Of a DNA stretch of 20,570 nt, positions 1 to 8,636 are shown one piece after another. The stretch covers positions 1-20,570 of the forward strand of contig DIVC01000063.1 in assembly GCA_002423905.1 (NCBI GenBank), written 5' to 3'. This DNA comes from Idiomarina sp. UBA6142. GTDB taxonomy: Bacteria > Pseudomonadota > Gammaproteobacteria > Enterobacterales > Alteromonadaceae. A model generated the notes under the pieces. The model was not told the origin of the DNA, searched no databases, and was given only the letters and a program-made list of their open reading frames with translations. Made by a program: the position numbers and the translations under genes. Position 1 is the stretch's first letter; every line of letters begins with the position of its first letter.

Positions 1-161
1 TGGTCCGTCGTCATTTCGATCTGCGCCCCTACGGCTTGATCAAAATGCTTGATCTGGAACGGCCTATTTACCTTGCTACAGCGGCGTACGGACACTTTGG
101 CCGTAACGAGTTTCCGTGGGAGCAAACTGACAAGGTTGAAGCGCTTCTCGCTGACATCTAA
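1..161 (+). CDS. metK: S-adenosylmethionine synthetase, C-terminal end (partial)
   Basis: Only the last 52 codons are present (reading frame begins at base 3, stop TAA at 159-161). The enzyme makes S-adenosylmethionine from methionine and ATP in the cytoplasm. The visible tail follows the MetK C-terminus: a [11 protein letters not shown] block, then TAAYGHFGR and FPWEQTDK, which match the conserved end of the E. coli protein. The 5' part lies outside the window, so start and full length cannot be judged. The stop codon overlaps a candidate promoter -10 for tkt, and an intrinsic-terminator hairpin begins 7 bases after it. SAM from this enzyme is also the ribosyl donor for QueA encoded later in the window. 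Confidence 0.95.
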   Translation, partial: VRRHFDLRPYGLIKMLDLERPIYLATAAYGHFGRNEFPWEQTDKVEALLADI

Positions 162-164
162 TTT
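136..164 (+). promoter_or_regulatory. Candidate sigma-70 promoter for the tkt operon inside the end of metK
   Basis: A -35-like TTGAAG (136-141) and a -10-like TAATTT (159-164) are separated by exactly 17 bases, and the -10 overlaps the metK stop codon. Initiation would fall near 170-173, at the 5' edge of the hairpin at 168-229. The match to consensus is partial (3-4 of 6 in each box) and no transcript data are available. The inference is strengthened because tkt needs some promoter and a terminator separates it from metK. Confidence 0.4.
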
Positions 165-167
165 GCT

Positions 168-229
168 AAAAAGCCCCGAAATGTGGACAATACGCGTCAT
201 CATTGATGCTATCCACTTCGGGGTTTTTT
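168..229 (+). terminator. Intrinsic terminator of metK, abutting the tkt start codon (possible attenuator)
   Basis: Bases 168-180 pair with 217-229 (A-tract, GCCCCGAA against TTCGGGG, T-tract, one G-U pair). After a two-base bulge, GTGGA (183-187) pairs with TCCAC (212-216). The loop of about 24 bases holds a small CATCA/TGATG inverted repeat. The stem plus run of T is a classic Rho-independent terminator for metK. Unusually, the T-run ends exactly where the tkt ATG (230) begins, and the GGGG at 220-223 that would serve as tkt ribosome binding site is inside the stem. Confidence 0.85.
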
Positions 230-2239
230 ATGACGACTGCAGTTTCCCACCGCCACCATTTAGCGAACGCCATCCGTGCCTTAAGCATGGACGCAGTTCA
301 GCAAGCCAACTCGGGTCATCCGGGGGCGCCAATGGGGATGGCAGATATCGCCGCAGTGCTCTGGCGCAAGTTTCTCAAACATAATCCGAATAATCCACAA
401 TGGGCTGATCGTGACCGCTTTGTGTTGTCGAATGGTCATGGTTCCATGTTGATTTACTCGTTATTGCATCTAACGGGTTACCACCTCAGCATCGACGACT
501 TGAAGCAATTTCGGCAATTACATTCGAAAACCCCAGGTCATCCTGAGTATGGTTACGCACCCGGCATTGAAACCACCACTGGGCCGCTCGGCCAAGGTGT
601 TACCAACGCTGTGGGTATGGCACTGGCAGAAAAGGTCTTGGCCGCGCAATTCAACCGCCCGCAGCATCATATCGTCGACCATTATACCTACACCTTTTTG
701 GGTGATGGCTGTTTGATGGAAGGGATTTCGCACGAGGCTTGTTCGCTGGCGGGCACCCTTGGGCTGGGCAAATTAATTGCCTTTTACGATGACAACGGCA
801 TTTCCATTGATGGTGAAGTAGAAGGTTGGTTTACTGACGACACCCGAATGCGTTTTGAAGCCTATGGTTGGCAGGTGTTGGGCCCACTCGATGGGCATGA
901 TGCCAACGCCATTGAAGCGGCGATAAAAACCGCTCGGGCCGAAGTGCATCGGCCGACCATGATTATCTGCAAAACTATTATCGGTTTCGGTGCACCCAAC
1001 AAACAGGGCACAGAAAGCTGTCACGGCGCACCACTAGGCGCCGATGAAATTGCTGCCGCGCGCAAACAATTAAATTGGCCGTATGCTCCGTTTGAAGTGC
1101 CGGCTGATGTGTATGAGCAGTGGAATGCATGCAGCCTAGGCGCTGCTGCTGAAGCGGATTGGCAGCAGCGGTTTGCAGCATACAGCGCGGCTTATCCGGA
1201 ATTGGCGCGCGAATTGGAGCGCCGTTTAGCGGGTACCCTGCCCGCTGATTTTGCTCGCCAAGCACAAACGTACATTGAACAGTTACAGGCCAATCCAGCT
1301 ACTATTGCCAGTCGTAAGGCATCACAAAATGCGATTAATGCGTTCGCACCGATGCTACCTGAATTACTTGGTGGTTCCGCCGATCTAGCTGGGTCGAACT
1401 TGACCCTGTGGAGCGGTTCAAAAGGCATTAACGCTGCTGATGCCACCGGTAATTACGTCTATTACGGGGTCCGTGAATTTGCTATGTCGGCCATGATGAA
1501 TGGCATTGCACTGCATGGCGGTTTTGTGCCTTACGGTGCAACTTTCTTGATGTTTATGGAGTATGCCCGTAATGCTGTGCGCATGGCCGCACTGATGAAA
1601 CAACGCTGTATTTTTGTCTATACCCACGACTCCATTGGACTGGGTGAAGATGGCCCAACCCACCAACCGGTTGAGCAAACCGCCAGCTTGCGCATGACGC
1701 CAAATATGAGCACTTGGCGGCCTTGTGACCAAGTTGAATCGGCAGTGGCTTGGAAAGCCGCGTTAGAGCGTCAGGATGGTCCAACAGCATTGATTTTTAG
1801 TCGGCAAAACTTGGTGCAACATGGTCGCAATGCCCAGCAACTTGCTGATATTGCCCGTGGTGGTTATGTATTGCGGGATTGCCAAGGCCAGCCAGAATTG
1901 ATTTTGATTGCTACTGGCTCAGAAGTCGATCTCGCTATGCAAGCCGCCCAGCAATTGAGTGCAGCGGGTCATGCTGTGCGCGTTGTTTCAATGCCAGCCA
2001 CTGATGTATTCGATGCCCAGCCGGCGAGTTACCGCGAACAGGTGCTCCCGACAGCAGTCAGCAAGCGGATCGCGATTGAAGCGGGCATTGCTGATTACTG
2101 GTATAAGTATGTCGGTCTGCAGGGTCGTATTATTGGCATGAATAGTTTCGGTGAATCCGCACCGGCGGTCGATCTATTTAAACACTTTGGCTTTACCGTT
2201 GAAAACGTAGTCAATCAAGCACAGGAGCTAATGGCTTGA
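230..2239 (+). CDS. tkt: Transketolase
   Basis: A thiamine-diphosphate enzyme of the non-oxidative pentose phosphate pathway. It moves two-carbon units between sugar phosphates and supplies erythrose 4-phosphate, the substrate of the Epd encoded next. The 669-residue product is close to E. coli TktA (663) and collinear with it. The SGHPGAPMG motif is near the N-terminus, the ThDP/Mg2+ site GDG at 158-160 is followed by FYDDNG, and the probable catalytic Glu416 lies in GVREF. The substrate-binding GEDGPTHQP and the C-terminal ATGSEV domain follow. The ATG at 230 is chosen because [11 protein letters not shown] then sits as in homologues. In-frame starts at 203 (TTG) and 206 (ATG) would translate the terminator hairpin and lack a ribosome binding site. 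The stop overlaps the epd start by three bases. Confidence 0.97.
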   Translation: MTTAVSHRHHLANAIRALSMDAVQQANSGHPGAPMGMADIAAVLWRKFLKHNPNNPQWADRDRFVLSNGHGSMLIYSLLHLTGYHLSIDDLKQFRQLHSKTPGHPEYGYAPGIETTTGPLGQGVTNAVGMALAEKVLAAQFNRPQHHIVDHYTYTFLGDGCLMEGISHEACSLAGTLGLGKLIAFYDDNGISIDGEVEGWFTDDTRMRFEAYGWQVLGPLDGHDANAIEAAIKTARAEVHRPTMIICKTIIGFGAPNKQGTESCHGAPLGADEIAAARKQLNWPYAPFEVPADVYEQWNACSLGAAAEADWQQRFAAYSAAYPELARELERRLAGTLPADFARQAQTYIEQLQANPATIASRKASQNAINAFAPMLPELLGGSADLAGSNLTLWSGSKGINAADATGNYVYYGVREFAMSAMMNGIALHGGFVPYGATFLMFMEYARNAVRMAALMKQRCIFVYTHDSIGLGEDGPTHQPVEQTASLRMTPNMSTWRPCDQVESAVAWKAALERQDGPTALIFSRQNLVQHGRNAQQLADIARGGYVLRDCQGQPELILIATGSEVDLAMQAAQQLSAAGHAVRVVSMPATDVFDAQPASYREQVLPTAVSKRIAIEAGIADYWYKYVGLQGRIIGMNSFGESAPAVDLFKHFGFTVENVVNQAQELMA

Positions 2240-3285
2240 GCCAACCGCGGCGTTATCGCATAGCAATTAATGGTTTTGGTCGTATCGGCCGGTCGGTGCT
2301 GCGTGCGCTCTATGAGCGTGGTTATCAGCAACAGCTGGAAGTGGTTGCGATTAATGAGCTGGCGCCGGTGCATAGCATGGCCCACTTGCTCAAGTATGAT
2401 ACCAGTCATGGTCGCTTTACTATGGCGGTGACCAGTCCGGATCATGACACATTACAGGTTGGTGCCGACCGAATTCAGGTCTCCTCGGCGCGGACTATTG
2501 CTGAATTACCATGGCAATCGCTGCAGCTTGATGCGGTGCTCGATTGCACCGGTGTGCATGGCTCGCGCCAACATGGTCAGGCCTATGCCGATGCCGGTGT
2601 TGAGCGGGTGCTGTTTTCGCAACCAGGCGATGCTGATCTGGATTTTACCGCGATATTTGGGGTCAATAGTGACGCCATTACCGCCGCACATCGTTGGGTT
2701 TCCAATGGTTCTTGCACCACCAACTGTATTGTCCCAGTGATTCAAGTGTTGGATCAGGCCTTTGGCATCGATAGCGGTGCCATCACCACCATTCATGCGG
2801 CCATGCATGACCAGCAAGTGATTGATGCCTACAGTCCTGATTTACGTTTAGCGCGCGCGGCCGGACGCTCTATTATTCCAGTCGATACGCGTTTAGCCCG
2901 CGGTATTGAGCGCATTTTGCCAAAATTCGCGGGGCGCTTTGAAGCCATTCAAGTGCGAGTGCCGACCACCAATGTGACGGCCATGGATCTCAGCGTTACG
3001 GTGAATACTGCGGTGAGTTTAGTCGACGTCAATGCAGTTTTAGCTGCCGCTGCGCGTGGTCCTATGGCGGCGGTACTCGGTTATGTGGATGAACCGTTGG
3101 TATCGATTGATTTCAATCATGATCCGCGCTCGAGTATCGTTGACGGCACGCAAACGCGGGTGGCCGATAAGCGCCTGATTAAAGTATTGTGCTGGTGTGA
3201 CAACGAATGGGGTTTTGCTAACCGCATGCTCGATACCGTTGGAGCGATGCTAGCGAGTCAGTCAGCAGAGTCAATAAGGAAATAG
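2236..3285 (+). CDS. epd: D-erythrose-4-phosphate dehydrogenase
   Basis: A cytoplasmic NAD-dependent GAPDH-family enzyme. Epd oxidises erythrose 4-phosphate to 4-phosphoerythronate, the first step of DXP-dependent pyridoxal-phosphate synthesis. The 349-residue product has the Rossmann motif INGFGRIGR at 11-19, catalytic Cys160 in [16 protein letters not shown] and the C-terminal [14 protein letters not shown]. Family-typical stretches such as [14 protein letters not shown] and [15 protein letters not shown] match E. coli Epd rather than GapA. The start is a TTG at 2236 overlapping the tkt stop (TTGA), with AGGAG 9 bases upstream, which implies translational coupling to transketolase, the source of its substrate. 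A glycolytic GAPDH activity cannot be excluded from sequence. pgk follows after 2 bases. Confidence 0.92.
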   Translation: MSQPRRYRIAINGFGRIGRSVLRALYERGYQQQLEVVAINELAPVHSMAHLLKYDTSHGRFTMAVTSPDHDTLQVGADRIQVSSARTIAELPWQSLQLDAVLDCTGVHGSRQHGQAYADAGVERVLFSQPGDADLDFTAIFGVNSDAITAAHRWVSNGSCTTNCIVPVIQVLDQAFGIDSGAITTIHAAMHDQQVIDAYSPDLRLARAAGRSIIPVDTRLARGIERILPKFAGRFEAIQVRVPTTNVTAMDLSVTVNTAVSLVDVNAVLAAAARGPMAAVLGYVDEPLVSIDFNHDPRSSIVDGTQTRVADKRLIKVLCWCDNEWGFANRMLDTVGAMLASQSAESIRK

Positions 3286-3287
3286 CT

Positions 3288-4469
3288 ATGCCTGTAATCA
3301 ACATGAGCGATTTAGATTTAACCGGTAAGCGGGTATTGATCCGGGAAGATCTGAATGTCCCCATTAGCGCTGGTAAAGTGACCTCTGATGCACGTTTAAA
3401 GGCGGCGCTTCCAACCCTGGAGCTGGCCCTGCAAAAAGGTGCGAAAGTCATGGTGATGTCGCATTTAGGGCGCCCAGAAGAAGGTGTTTTTGATGCCGAA
3501 TCATCGCTACAGCCGGTGGTAGATTATTTGCAGCAGGCGCTGTCAGTGCCGGTACGCTTAGTGGCTGACTATCTCAGCGGTGTTGAAGTCAACAGTGGCG
3601 AACTGGTGGTTTTTGAGAACGTGCGCTTTAATAAGGGTGAAGGCAAGAATAACGATACCCTGGCGCAACAGCTGGCGGCACTCTGTGATGTGTTTGTAAT
3701 GGATGCCTTTGGCACCGCCCACCGTGCTCAAGCATCCACTCATGGCGTTGCGAAATACGCCCCGATAGCCTGCGCTGGTCCCTTGTTGGCTGCTGAACTG
3801 GAGGCTTTAGGCAAGGCGCTAGCCAATCCAGCACGGCCGTTGGTGGCCATCGTTGGGGGCGCAAAAGTCAGTACTAAGTTGACCGTGTTAGAAGCTCTGT
3901 CAGGTATCGTTGATCAGCTCATTGTTGGCGGCGGGATTGCCAATACCTTTATTGCCGCGGCGGGTCATGCTATCGGTAAATCATTGTATGAAGCTGATTT
4001 AGTGCCTGAAGCACAGCGCTTGGTTGCTGCTGCGCGAGCCAAAGGTGGTGATATTCCCTTACCCTCAGACGTCGTAACCGGCACTGAGTTTAGCTCCAGT
4101 GCGGCAGCGCAGACTAAAGCGGTGAACGCCGTGAATGCTGATGATATGATTTTTGATATTGGCCCAGATACCGCCGCAGCCTTTGCCCACATTATTGAAC
4201 ATGCCGGTACCATTGTCTGGAACGGCCCGGTGGGCGTGTTTGAGTTTGATCAGTTTGGTGCGGGTACCGAGGTATTAGCCCGAGCCATTGCCGCCAGCTC
4301 AGCTTTTTCAATTGCCGGCGGTGGTGATACACTGGCAGCCATTGATAAGTATGGTATCGCTGATAAAATCAGTTATATCTCAACTGGTGGCGGAGCATTT
4401 TTAGAATTTTTGGAAGGCAAGCAGTTGCCGGCCGTCGCGATTCTGGAAGAACGCGCATTACATGGCTAA
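3288..4469 (+). CDS. pgk: Phosphoglycerate kinase
   Basis: Catalyses the reversible transfer of phosphate from 1,3-bisphosphoglycerate to ADP in glycolysis/gluconeogenesis. The 393-residue product is close to E. coli Pgk (387) and complete. The N-terminal substrate-binding motif [25 protein letters not shown] and DAFGTAHR are present. The nucleotide-binding half carries [17 protein letters not shown] and the glycine-rich GGGDTLAA. The ATG lies 2 bases after the epd stop, with AAGGA at 3276-3280 as ribosome binding site, so it is certainly co-transcribed with tkt and epd. The stop codon sits in a 14-bp palindrome (4463-4476). Confidence 0.97.
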   Translation: MPVINMSDLDLTGKRVLIREDLNVPISAGKVTSDARLKAALPTLELALQKGAKVMVMSHLGRPEEGVFDAESSLQPVVDYLQQALSVPVRLVADYLSGVEVNSGELVVFENVRFNKGEGKNNDTLAQQLAALCDVFVMDAFGTAHRAQASTHGVAKYAPIACAGPLLAAELEALGKALANPARPLVAIVGGAKVSTKLTVLEALSGIVDQLIVGGGIANTFIAAAGHAIGKSLYEADLVPEAQRLVAAARAKGGDIPLPSDVVTGTEFSSSAAAQTKAVNAVNADDMIFDIGPDTAAAFAHIIEHAGTIVWNGPVGVFEFDQFGAGTEVLARAIAASSAFSIAGGGDTLAAIDKYGIADKISYISTGGGAFLEFLEGKQLPAVAILEERALHG

Positions 4470-4476
4470 TTAGCCA
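4463..4476 (+). repeat. Palindrome across the pgk stop codon
   Basis: TGGCTAATTAGCCA is a perfect 14-bp inverted repeat containing the pgk stop (TAA 4467-4469). In RNA it could form a 5-bp stem with an AAUU loop. There is no T-tract, so it is not a terminator. It may be an mRNA stability or processing element between pgk and fba, or it may be chance. Confidence 0.4.
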
Positions 4477-4505
4477 AACCCAATAGGACTTTAGGAGCAC
4501 AAAAC

Positions 4506-5570
4506 ATGGCATTGATTTCATTACGTCAGCTACTTGATCACGCTGCCGAGAACAATTACGGCGTACCCGCCTTCAATGTGAATAACTTAGAACAAATGCG
4601 GGCGATTATGGAAGCCGCTGATGCAACCGATAGCCCGGTCATTGTGCAGGCTTCAGCCGGCGCGCGTAGTTATGCTGGCGCGCCATTCTTACGCCATTTA
4701 ATTTTGGCTGCTATCGAAGAGTGGCCGCATATCCCGGTGGTTATGCATCAAGATCACGGTACCTCACCAGCGGTCTGTCAGCGCTCTATCCAGTTAGGTT
4801 TTAGTTCGGTGATGATGGATGGTTCACTCCGCGCCGATGGCAAAACTCCAGCGGATTACGATTACAATGTGAGTGTCACCCAGCAAACGGTCGCCATGGC
4901 TCACGCTTGTGGGGTGTCGGTGGAAGGTGAAATTGGTGTGCTCGGTTCATTAGAAACAGGGGAAGCGGGCGAAGAGGATGGTGTTGGTGCTGAGGGTAAA
5001 TTAACTCACGATCAATTGCTAACCGACCCAGAAGAAGCCGCGCAGTTTGTTAAAGCTACCAATGTCGATGCACTGGCTATTGCCTGTGGAACCTCACACG
5101 GTGCCTACAAGTTTTCGCGCCCACCAACTGGCGATATCTTGGCGATTGATCGAATCAAAGAAATTCACCGGCGGATCCCAACCACTCACTTAGTCATGCA
5201 CGGTTCATCATCGGTACCGCAAGAATGGCTGAAGATCATCAATGATTTTGGTGGCGATATTGGTGAAACTTATGGGGTACCGGTGGAACAAATTGTTGAG
5301 GGTATCAAGCATGGTGTGCGCAAGGTTAATATCGATACCGACTTACGCTTAGCTGCAACAGGTGCGGTTCGTCGCCATTTGGCGAATAACCCGAAAAATT
5401 TTGATCCTCGTAAATTCCTGCAGGCCTCGACCGATGCCATGTATGACATCTGTAAAGCGCGGTACGAGGCATTTGGTTGTGCTGGGCAAGCCAGTAAAAT
5501 TAAAGTTATATCGCTAGAACAGATGTTTAAACGCTACGAGCGGGGCGAATTAGACGCTAAAGTGAATTAA
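4506..5570 (+). CDS. fba: Class II fructose-bisphosphate aldolase, Calvin-cycle subtype
   Basis: A zinc-dependent aldolase that cleaves or forms fructose 1,6-bisphosphate in glycolysis/gluconeogenesis. The 354-residue product resembles the Pseudomonas/cbbA-type class II enzyme (TIGR01521-like) more than the 359-residue E. coli FbaA. Visible features are GVPAFNVNN near the N-terminus, MHQDHG with catalytic Asp83 and zinc ligand His84, SHGAYK with His198, and MHGSS with His232. The phosphate-binding NIDTDLRLA region lies near the C-terminus. AGGAG is placed 8 bases before the ATG. It is the last gene of the tkt-epd-pgk-fba operon, 36 bases after pgk, and is closed by a 14-bp-stem terminator. 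No RuBisCO or phosphoribulokinase gene is in view, so the subtype name describes ancestry and does not show autotrophy. Confidence 0.95.
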   Translation: MALISLRQLLDHAAENNYGVPAFNVNNLEQMRAIMEAADATDSPVIVQASAGARSYAGAPFLRHLILAAIEEWPHIPVVMHQDHGTSPAVCQRSIQLGFSSVMMDGSLRADGKTPADYDYNVSVTQQTVAMAHACGVSVEGEIGVLGSLETGEAGEEDGVGAEGKLTHDQLLTDPEEAAQFVKATNVDALAIACGTSHGAYKFSRPPTGDILAIDRIKEIHRRIPTTHLVMHGSSSVPQEWLKIINDFGGDIGETYGVPVEQIVEGIKHGVRKVNIDTDLRLAATGAVRRHLANNPKNFDPRKFLQASTDAMYDICKARYEAFGCAGQASKIKVISLEQMFKRYERGELDAKVN

Positions 5571-5577
5571 TTCAAGC

Positions 5578-5606
5578 TTCGATAAGCCACAATCAGCGGT
5601 TATAAT
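5578..5606 (+). promoter_or_regulatory. Candidate promoter for the DUF481 gene with its -10 in a terminator loop
   Basis: A perfect TATAAT at 5601-5606 lies in the loop of the fba terminator. A weak -35 candidate TTCGAT (5578-5583) is 17 bases upstream. Transcription would start near 5613, at the right arm of the hairpin, giving a leader of about 48 bases before the GTG at 5661. The -10 is ideal but the -35 is poor. Confidence 0.45.
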
Positions 5607-5631
5607 TGTCTCAGCTGATTGTGGCTTTTTA
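5584..5631 (+). terminator. Intrinsic terminator of the tkt-epd-pgk-fba operon
   Basis: A perfect 14-bp stem AAGCCACAATCAGC (5584-5597) pairs with GCTGATTGTGGCTT (5614-5627) around a 16-base loop and is followed by a T-run. It lies 13 bases after the fba stop. Confidence 0.93.
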
Positions 5632-5660
5632 TTTGTGCGCTAAGACGAAAAGGGGAACCC

Positions 5661-6452
5661 GTGAAACATATCATCACGCCAATCGCTGTGATCATGGCAA
5701 TGTTCATAGCTATGCCAGTAAGCGCAAGTATTTTTATGTATGACGATGCTAGCGATCTTGATACTGAGGCCAAAAAGGACTGGGATGCCAGTGCCGAACT
5801 TGGCTTGTTGTTTACCTCGGGTAACACTAAAACACAAACTTTACGCAGTAAATTGAGCGCAGCTCGCGATTATGAAAATTGGCGCCACAAAGGAGTGATT
5901 GGGTATTATCGTGCCAAGCAAGAAAACCAAACCACTGGTGTGACAGCAACGACGGGCGACAAATTATTTTTATCAGCCCAATCAAACTATAAGTTTTCGC
6001 CGGACAGTCGTTCTTCACTGTTTCTATTTACCTCGTATGAAGAGGATAAATTCAGTGGCTTCGAATACCAAGGTACCGTCGCATTTGGTTATGGCGCACG
6101 TCATCGTTACAGCGATAGTTTATTTGCTGACTATGAGATTGGTCCGGGTTATGCGGTCAATAAACCAATTATCAGCGGCGTGGTGCAGGGACAAGAAAGC
6201 AGCGCTATTTTGCGTATTGCCGGTAACTTAGTATGGGATGTCAGCAAAAACTCCAAGTTTAATGCTCTTGCTGCGACAGAAATCGGTCAAGAAAATACCA
6301 AGAGCCGGGCAGAAGTGTCGATCCAAGCTAATGTGAATAGCTCTTTGGCACTTAAATTTAGTATTTCAGGCACTCACAATTCATTTTTAGATGACCCCAA
6401 TAAAGAAAAATTAGATACCGAAACTGCCGTCACTTTGGTGTATAGTTTCTAA
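5661..6452 (+). CDS. DUF481 family outer-membrane protein (YdiY-like)
   Basis: A 263-residue exported protein of the DUF481 (YdiY-like) family, predicted outer-membrane beta-barrels of unknown function, some described as salt-induced. A hydrophobic signal peptide spans residues 1 to about 22 and ends near PVSAS. The mature part has the family pattern GLLFTSGNTKTQTL followed by alternating amphipathic strands, and ends in an aromatic residue (YSF), as barrel proteins do. GTG at 5661 is preferred because AGGGGA (5651-5656) lies just upstream and the signal peptide then starts MKHII. An in-frame TTG at 5619 would begin inside the fba terminator. The binding site sits in a tiny GGG-GAA-CCC hairpin. 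It is monocistronic and its substrate is unknown. Confidence 0.85.
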   Translation: MKHIITPIAVIMAMFIAMPVSASIFMYDDASDLDTEAKKDWDASAELGLLFTSGNTKTQTLRSKLSAARDYENWRHKGVIGYYRAKQENQTTGVTATTGDKLFLSAQSNYKFSPDSRSSLFLFTSYEEDKFSGFEYQGTVAFGYGARHRYSDSLFADYEIGPGYAVNKPIISGVVQGQESSAILRIAGNLVWDVSKNSKFNALAATEIGQENTKSRAEVSIQANVNSSLALKFSISGTHNSFLDDPNKEKLDTETAVTLVYSF

Positions 6453-6457
6453 AATCT

Positions 6458-6486
6458 TTGCGTCAGATTAACAGTTTGGATAGTAT
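6458..6486 (+). promoter_or_regulatory. Candidate promoter for the phosphate-transport pair
   Basis: TTGCGT (6458-6463), 17 bases, TAGTAT (6481-6486). The boxes match consensus at 3 of 6 and 4 of 6 positions. It is well placed upstream of the TIGR00153 gene, but start sites would fall in the following hairpin. No convincing PHO box was seen nearby. Confidence 0.3.
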
Positions 6487-6489
6487 GCG

Positions 6490-6519
6490 CGGCATCCTTC
6501 ATGGATGCCGTCTACTCTT
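6490..6519 (+). terminator. Hairpin after the DUF481 gene, possible weak terminator
   Basis: CGGCATCC (6490-6497) pairs perfectly with GGATGCCG (6503-6510) around a TTCAT loop. The tail is TCTACTCTTT, a poor T-run. It could terminate weakly after the DUF481 gene or act as a 5' structure of the next transcript. Confidence 0.45.
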
Positions 6520-6550
6520 TAACTACTAGCAGCAACAAAGGCGAAACTTT

Positions 6551-7231
6551 ATGTCTGCAAACTCGTTTCTTGGTATGTTTGCCAAGTCACCGATCAAACC
6601 GATGATCGATCATATTGATCAAGTGCATGAATGCGCATTATTTCTAAAACCCTTCTTTCAAGCTGTCTATCAAAATGATTGGGAAAAGGCTCACGAATTT
6701 CGTGAGATGATCGTGCTCAAAGAGCGCGCGGCAGACGAGCTCAAACGTGATATTCGTTTGAATTTACCGGGCGGTTTATTTATGCCGGTTGAGCGCACTG
6801 ATTTACTTGAATTAGTCTCACAACAGGATCGCATCGCCAACAAAGCCAAGGATATTTCAGGGCTTGTCACTGGCCGTCAAATGCTCATTCCGGCGTCGAT
6901 GATTGAAGCCTTTGACGAATATTTGACACGCTGTCTTGATGCCTCCGATAAGGCCCGCGATACCATTGGTGAATTTGACGATTTACTCGAAGCAGGCTTT
7001 AAAGGCCGTGAGCGGCAAATTGTCGACCGCTTAATCAAAGAGCTCGATGTAATCGAGCAAGATACCGACGCCCTGCAAATTCGTTTGCGGCGCAAACTGA
7101 AGGCTCTAGAAGGCGAAATTAGCCCGCTGGATGCCATGTTTTTGTATCAAATTTTAGATTGGGTCGGTGATCTCGCAGACCTAGCCGAGCGCGTGGGTGC
7201 ACGTTTTGAACTCATGCTTGCGCGTGTCTAA
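6551..7231 (+). CDS. PhoU-like TIGR00153/DUF47 protein, Pit accessory factor
   Basis: A 226-residue, helix-rich soluble protein of the TIGR00153 (DUF47, PhoU-like) family. These proteins are commonly encoded next to Pit-type phosphate transporters and are thought to modulate them. Here the pit gene begins 15 bases downstream, so the pair is a clear operon. The sequence opens with MSANSFLGMFAKSPI and has charged repeats of the PhoU three-helix type (IDQVHECALFLKPFF, VSQQDRIANKAKDI, YQILDWVGDLADLAERVG). No signal peptide or membrane span is visible. AAAGGCG lies about 9 bases before the ATG. The biochemical role of the family is poorly defined, so 'regulator' is an inference from context. Confidence 0.88.
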   Translation: MSANSFLGMFAKSPIKPMIDHIDQVHECALFLKPFFQAVYQNDWEKAHEFREMIVLKERAADELKRDIRLNLPGGLFMPVERTDLLELVSQQDRIANKAKDISGLVTGRQMLIPASMIEAFDEYLTRCLDASDKARDTIGEFDDLLEAGFKGRERQIVDRLIKELDVIEQDTDALQIRLRRKLKALEGEISPLDAMFLYQILDWVGDLADLAERVGARFELMLARV

Positions 7232-7246
7232 GTCGGAGATTGACTA

Positions 7247-8515
7247 ATGGATATTATTAATACCTATAACGCTACGCTCATCTTACTGGCTGCCGGCTTC
7301 GCCTTTTTCATGGCATGGGGTATCGGAGCCAATGATGTTGCCAATGCCATGGGTACTTCAGTTGGTTCAAAAGCACTCACCATCAAGCAAGCTATTATTG
7401 TGGCGATGATTTTTGAATTTGCTGGCGCCTATTTAGCGGGTGGTGAAGTGACCGCTACCATTCGCAGCGGCATCATCGATTCTGGCTACTTTGTGGATAC
7501 CCCTGAACTGCTGGTGTTCGGAATGATCGGCTCGCTACTAGCGGCGGGCACATGGCTATTGATTGCCTCATGGTTGGGCTGGCCAGTATCGACTACGCAC
7601 TCAATTATCGGCGCGATTGTTGGCTTCGCCGCCGTTGGCGTGGGTACTGAAGTGGTGCATTGGTCGAAGGTGACCGGTATCGTTGGGAGCTGGGTGGTCA
7701 CTCCGATGATCGCCGGTCTGATTGCCTATTTTATTTTCTTGAGCGCGCAACGGCTGATTTTTGATAGCGAAAATCCGCTCGCTATGGCCAAACGTTATGT
7801 TCCTTTTTATATGGCGCTCACCGGTTTTATGGTGTCGCTGGTGACGATTAAGAAGGGCTTAACCCATGTTGGTTTAGACCTGACCAGCATGCAGGGCTAT
7901 GGCGCTGCTTTGGGCATAGCGGTCATCCTATTCTTTGTGGGTAAGTTTGCTATCGGGCGACTCACCTTTGATCCCTCTGCCGACCGCCATATGCACTACA
8001 CCAACGTGGAACGGGTATTTGCCATACTCATGGTCGTCACCGCCTGTGCCATGGCATTTGCTCACGGTTCTAATGATGTCGCTAATGCCATTGGGCCATT
8101 GGCGGCGGTGGTGAGTATCGTCAGCAGTGGTGGTGAAATTGCCAGTAGCACTAAGTTGGCGTGGTGGGTATTACCGGTCGGAGCCATTGGTATCGTGCTC
8201 GGTTTAGCAATGCTTGGTCGTCGGGTAATTGCCACCATTGGTAAAGGTATTACTCATTTGACCCCTAGCCGTGGTTTTGCTGCTGAATTAGCGGCAGCAA
8301 CCACAGTAGTGATCGCTTCCGGTACTGGCTTACCTATTTCAACCACACAAACTCTTGTCGGAGCCGTCCTTGGGGTTGGTATGGCACGTGGTATCGCGGC
8401 GCTCAACCTGGGGGTCGTGCGCAACATCGTGGTGTCGTGGGTGGTTACCTTGCCTGCTGGCGCTATTATGTCGATTATGTTCTTCTACATGTTGAAGGGT
8501 ATCTTTACCGTATAA
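7247..8515 (+). CDS. pit: PiT-family inorganic phosphate transporter
   Basis: A 422-residue inner-membrane protein of the PiT family (PF01384), the low-affinity route for phosphate uptake with divalent metal, driven by the proton gradient in bacteria. It shows the duplicated family signature: GANDVANAMGT near residue 27 and HGSNDVANAIG near residue 273. Each is in a hydrophobic half with several membrane spans (about ten in all by eye). PVSTTHS and PISTTQT are the matching internal repeats downstream of each signature. GGAG lies about 9 bases before the ATG. It is the second gene of the TIGR00153-pit pair, closed by a strong terminator. Substrate specificity within the family is not certain from sequence alone. 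Confidence 0.93.
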   Translation: MDIINTYNATLILLAAGFAFFMAWGIGANDVANAMGTSVGSKALTIKQAIIVAMIFEFAGAYLAGGEVTATIRSGIIDSGYFVDTPELLVFGMIGSLLAAGTWLLIASWLGWPVSTTHSIIGAIVGFAAVGVGTEVVHWSKVTGIVGSWVVTPMIAGLIAYFIFLSAQRLIFDSENPLAMAKRYVPFYMALTGFMVSLVTIKKGLTHVGLDLTSMQGYGAALGIAVILFFVGKFAIGRLTFDPSADRHMHYTNVERVFAILMVVTACAMAFAHGSNDVANAIGPLAAVVSIVSSGGEIASSTKLAWWVLPVGAIGIVLGLAMLGRRVIATIGKGITHLTPSRGFAAELAAATTVVIASGTGLPISTTQTLVGAVLGVGMARGIAALNLGVVRNIVVSWVVTLPAGAIMSIMFFYMLKGIFTV

Positions 8516-8542
8516 GCCACTTGTCGAGGGCAACGGATTCAT

Positions 8543-8572
8543 AAAAAGGTGGCTTTTAGCCACCTTTTTTTA
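8543..8572 (+). terminator. Intrinsic terminator after pit
   Basis: AAAAAGGTGGC (8543-8553) pairs with GCCACCTTTTT (8559-8569) around TTTTA, ending in a long T-run. It separates the phosphate-transport pair from the sigma-factor module. Confidence 0.93.
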
Positions 8573-8636
8573 TTGCAGCAAACTTTTTTAAGCGTTGCAT
8601 CGACTAACTGTATAGGTCACTAAGGAATGTCGCCAC

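Noticed and set aside
203..229. Earlier in-frame starts for tkt (TTG 203, ATG 206)
   Set aside because: They lie inside the metK terminator hairpin, have no ribosome binding site and add residues absent from transketolases.
8577..8616. ECF-type autoregulatory promoter upstream of the sigma gene
   Set aside because: An AAACTT motif and a CGACTA motif are present, but spacing and consensus are too loose in an AT-rich stretch to call.
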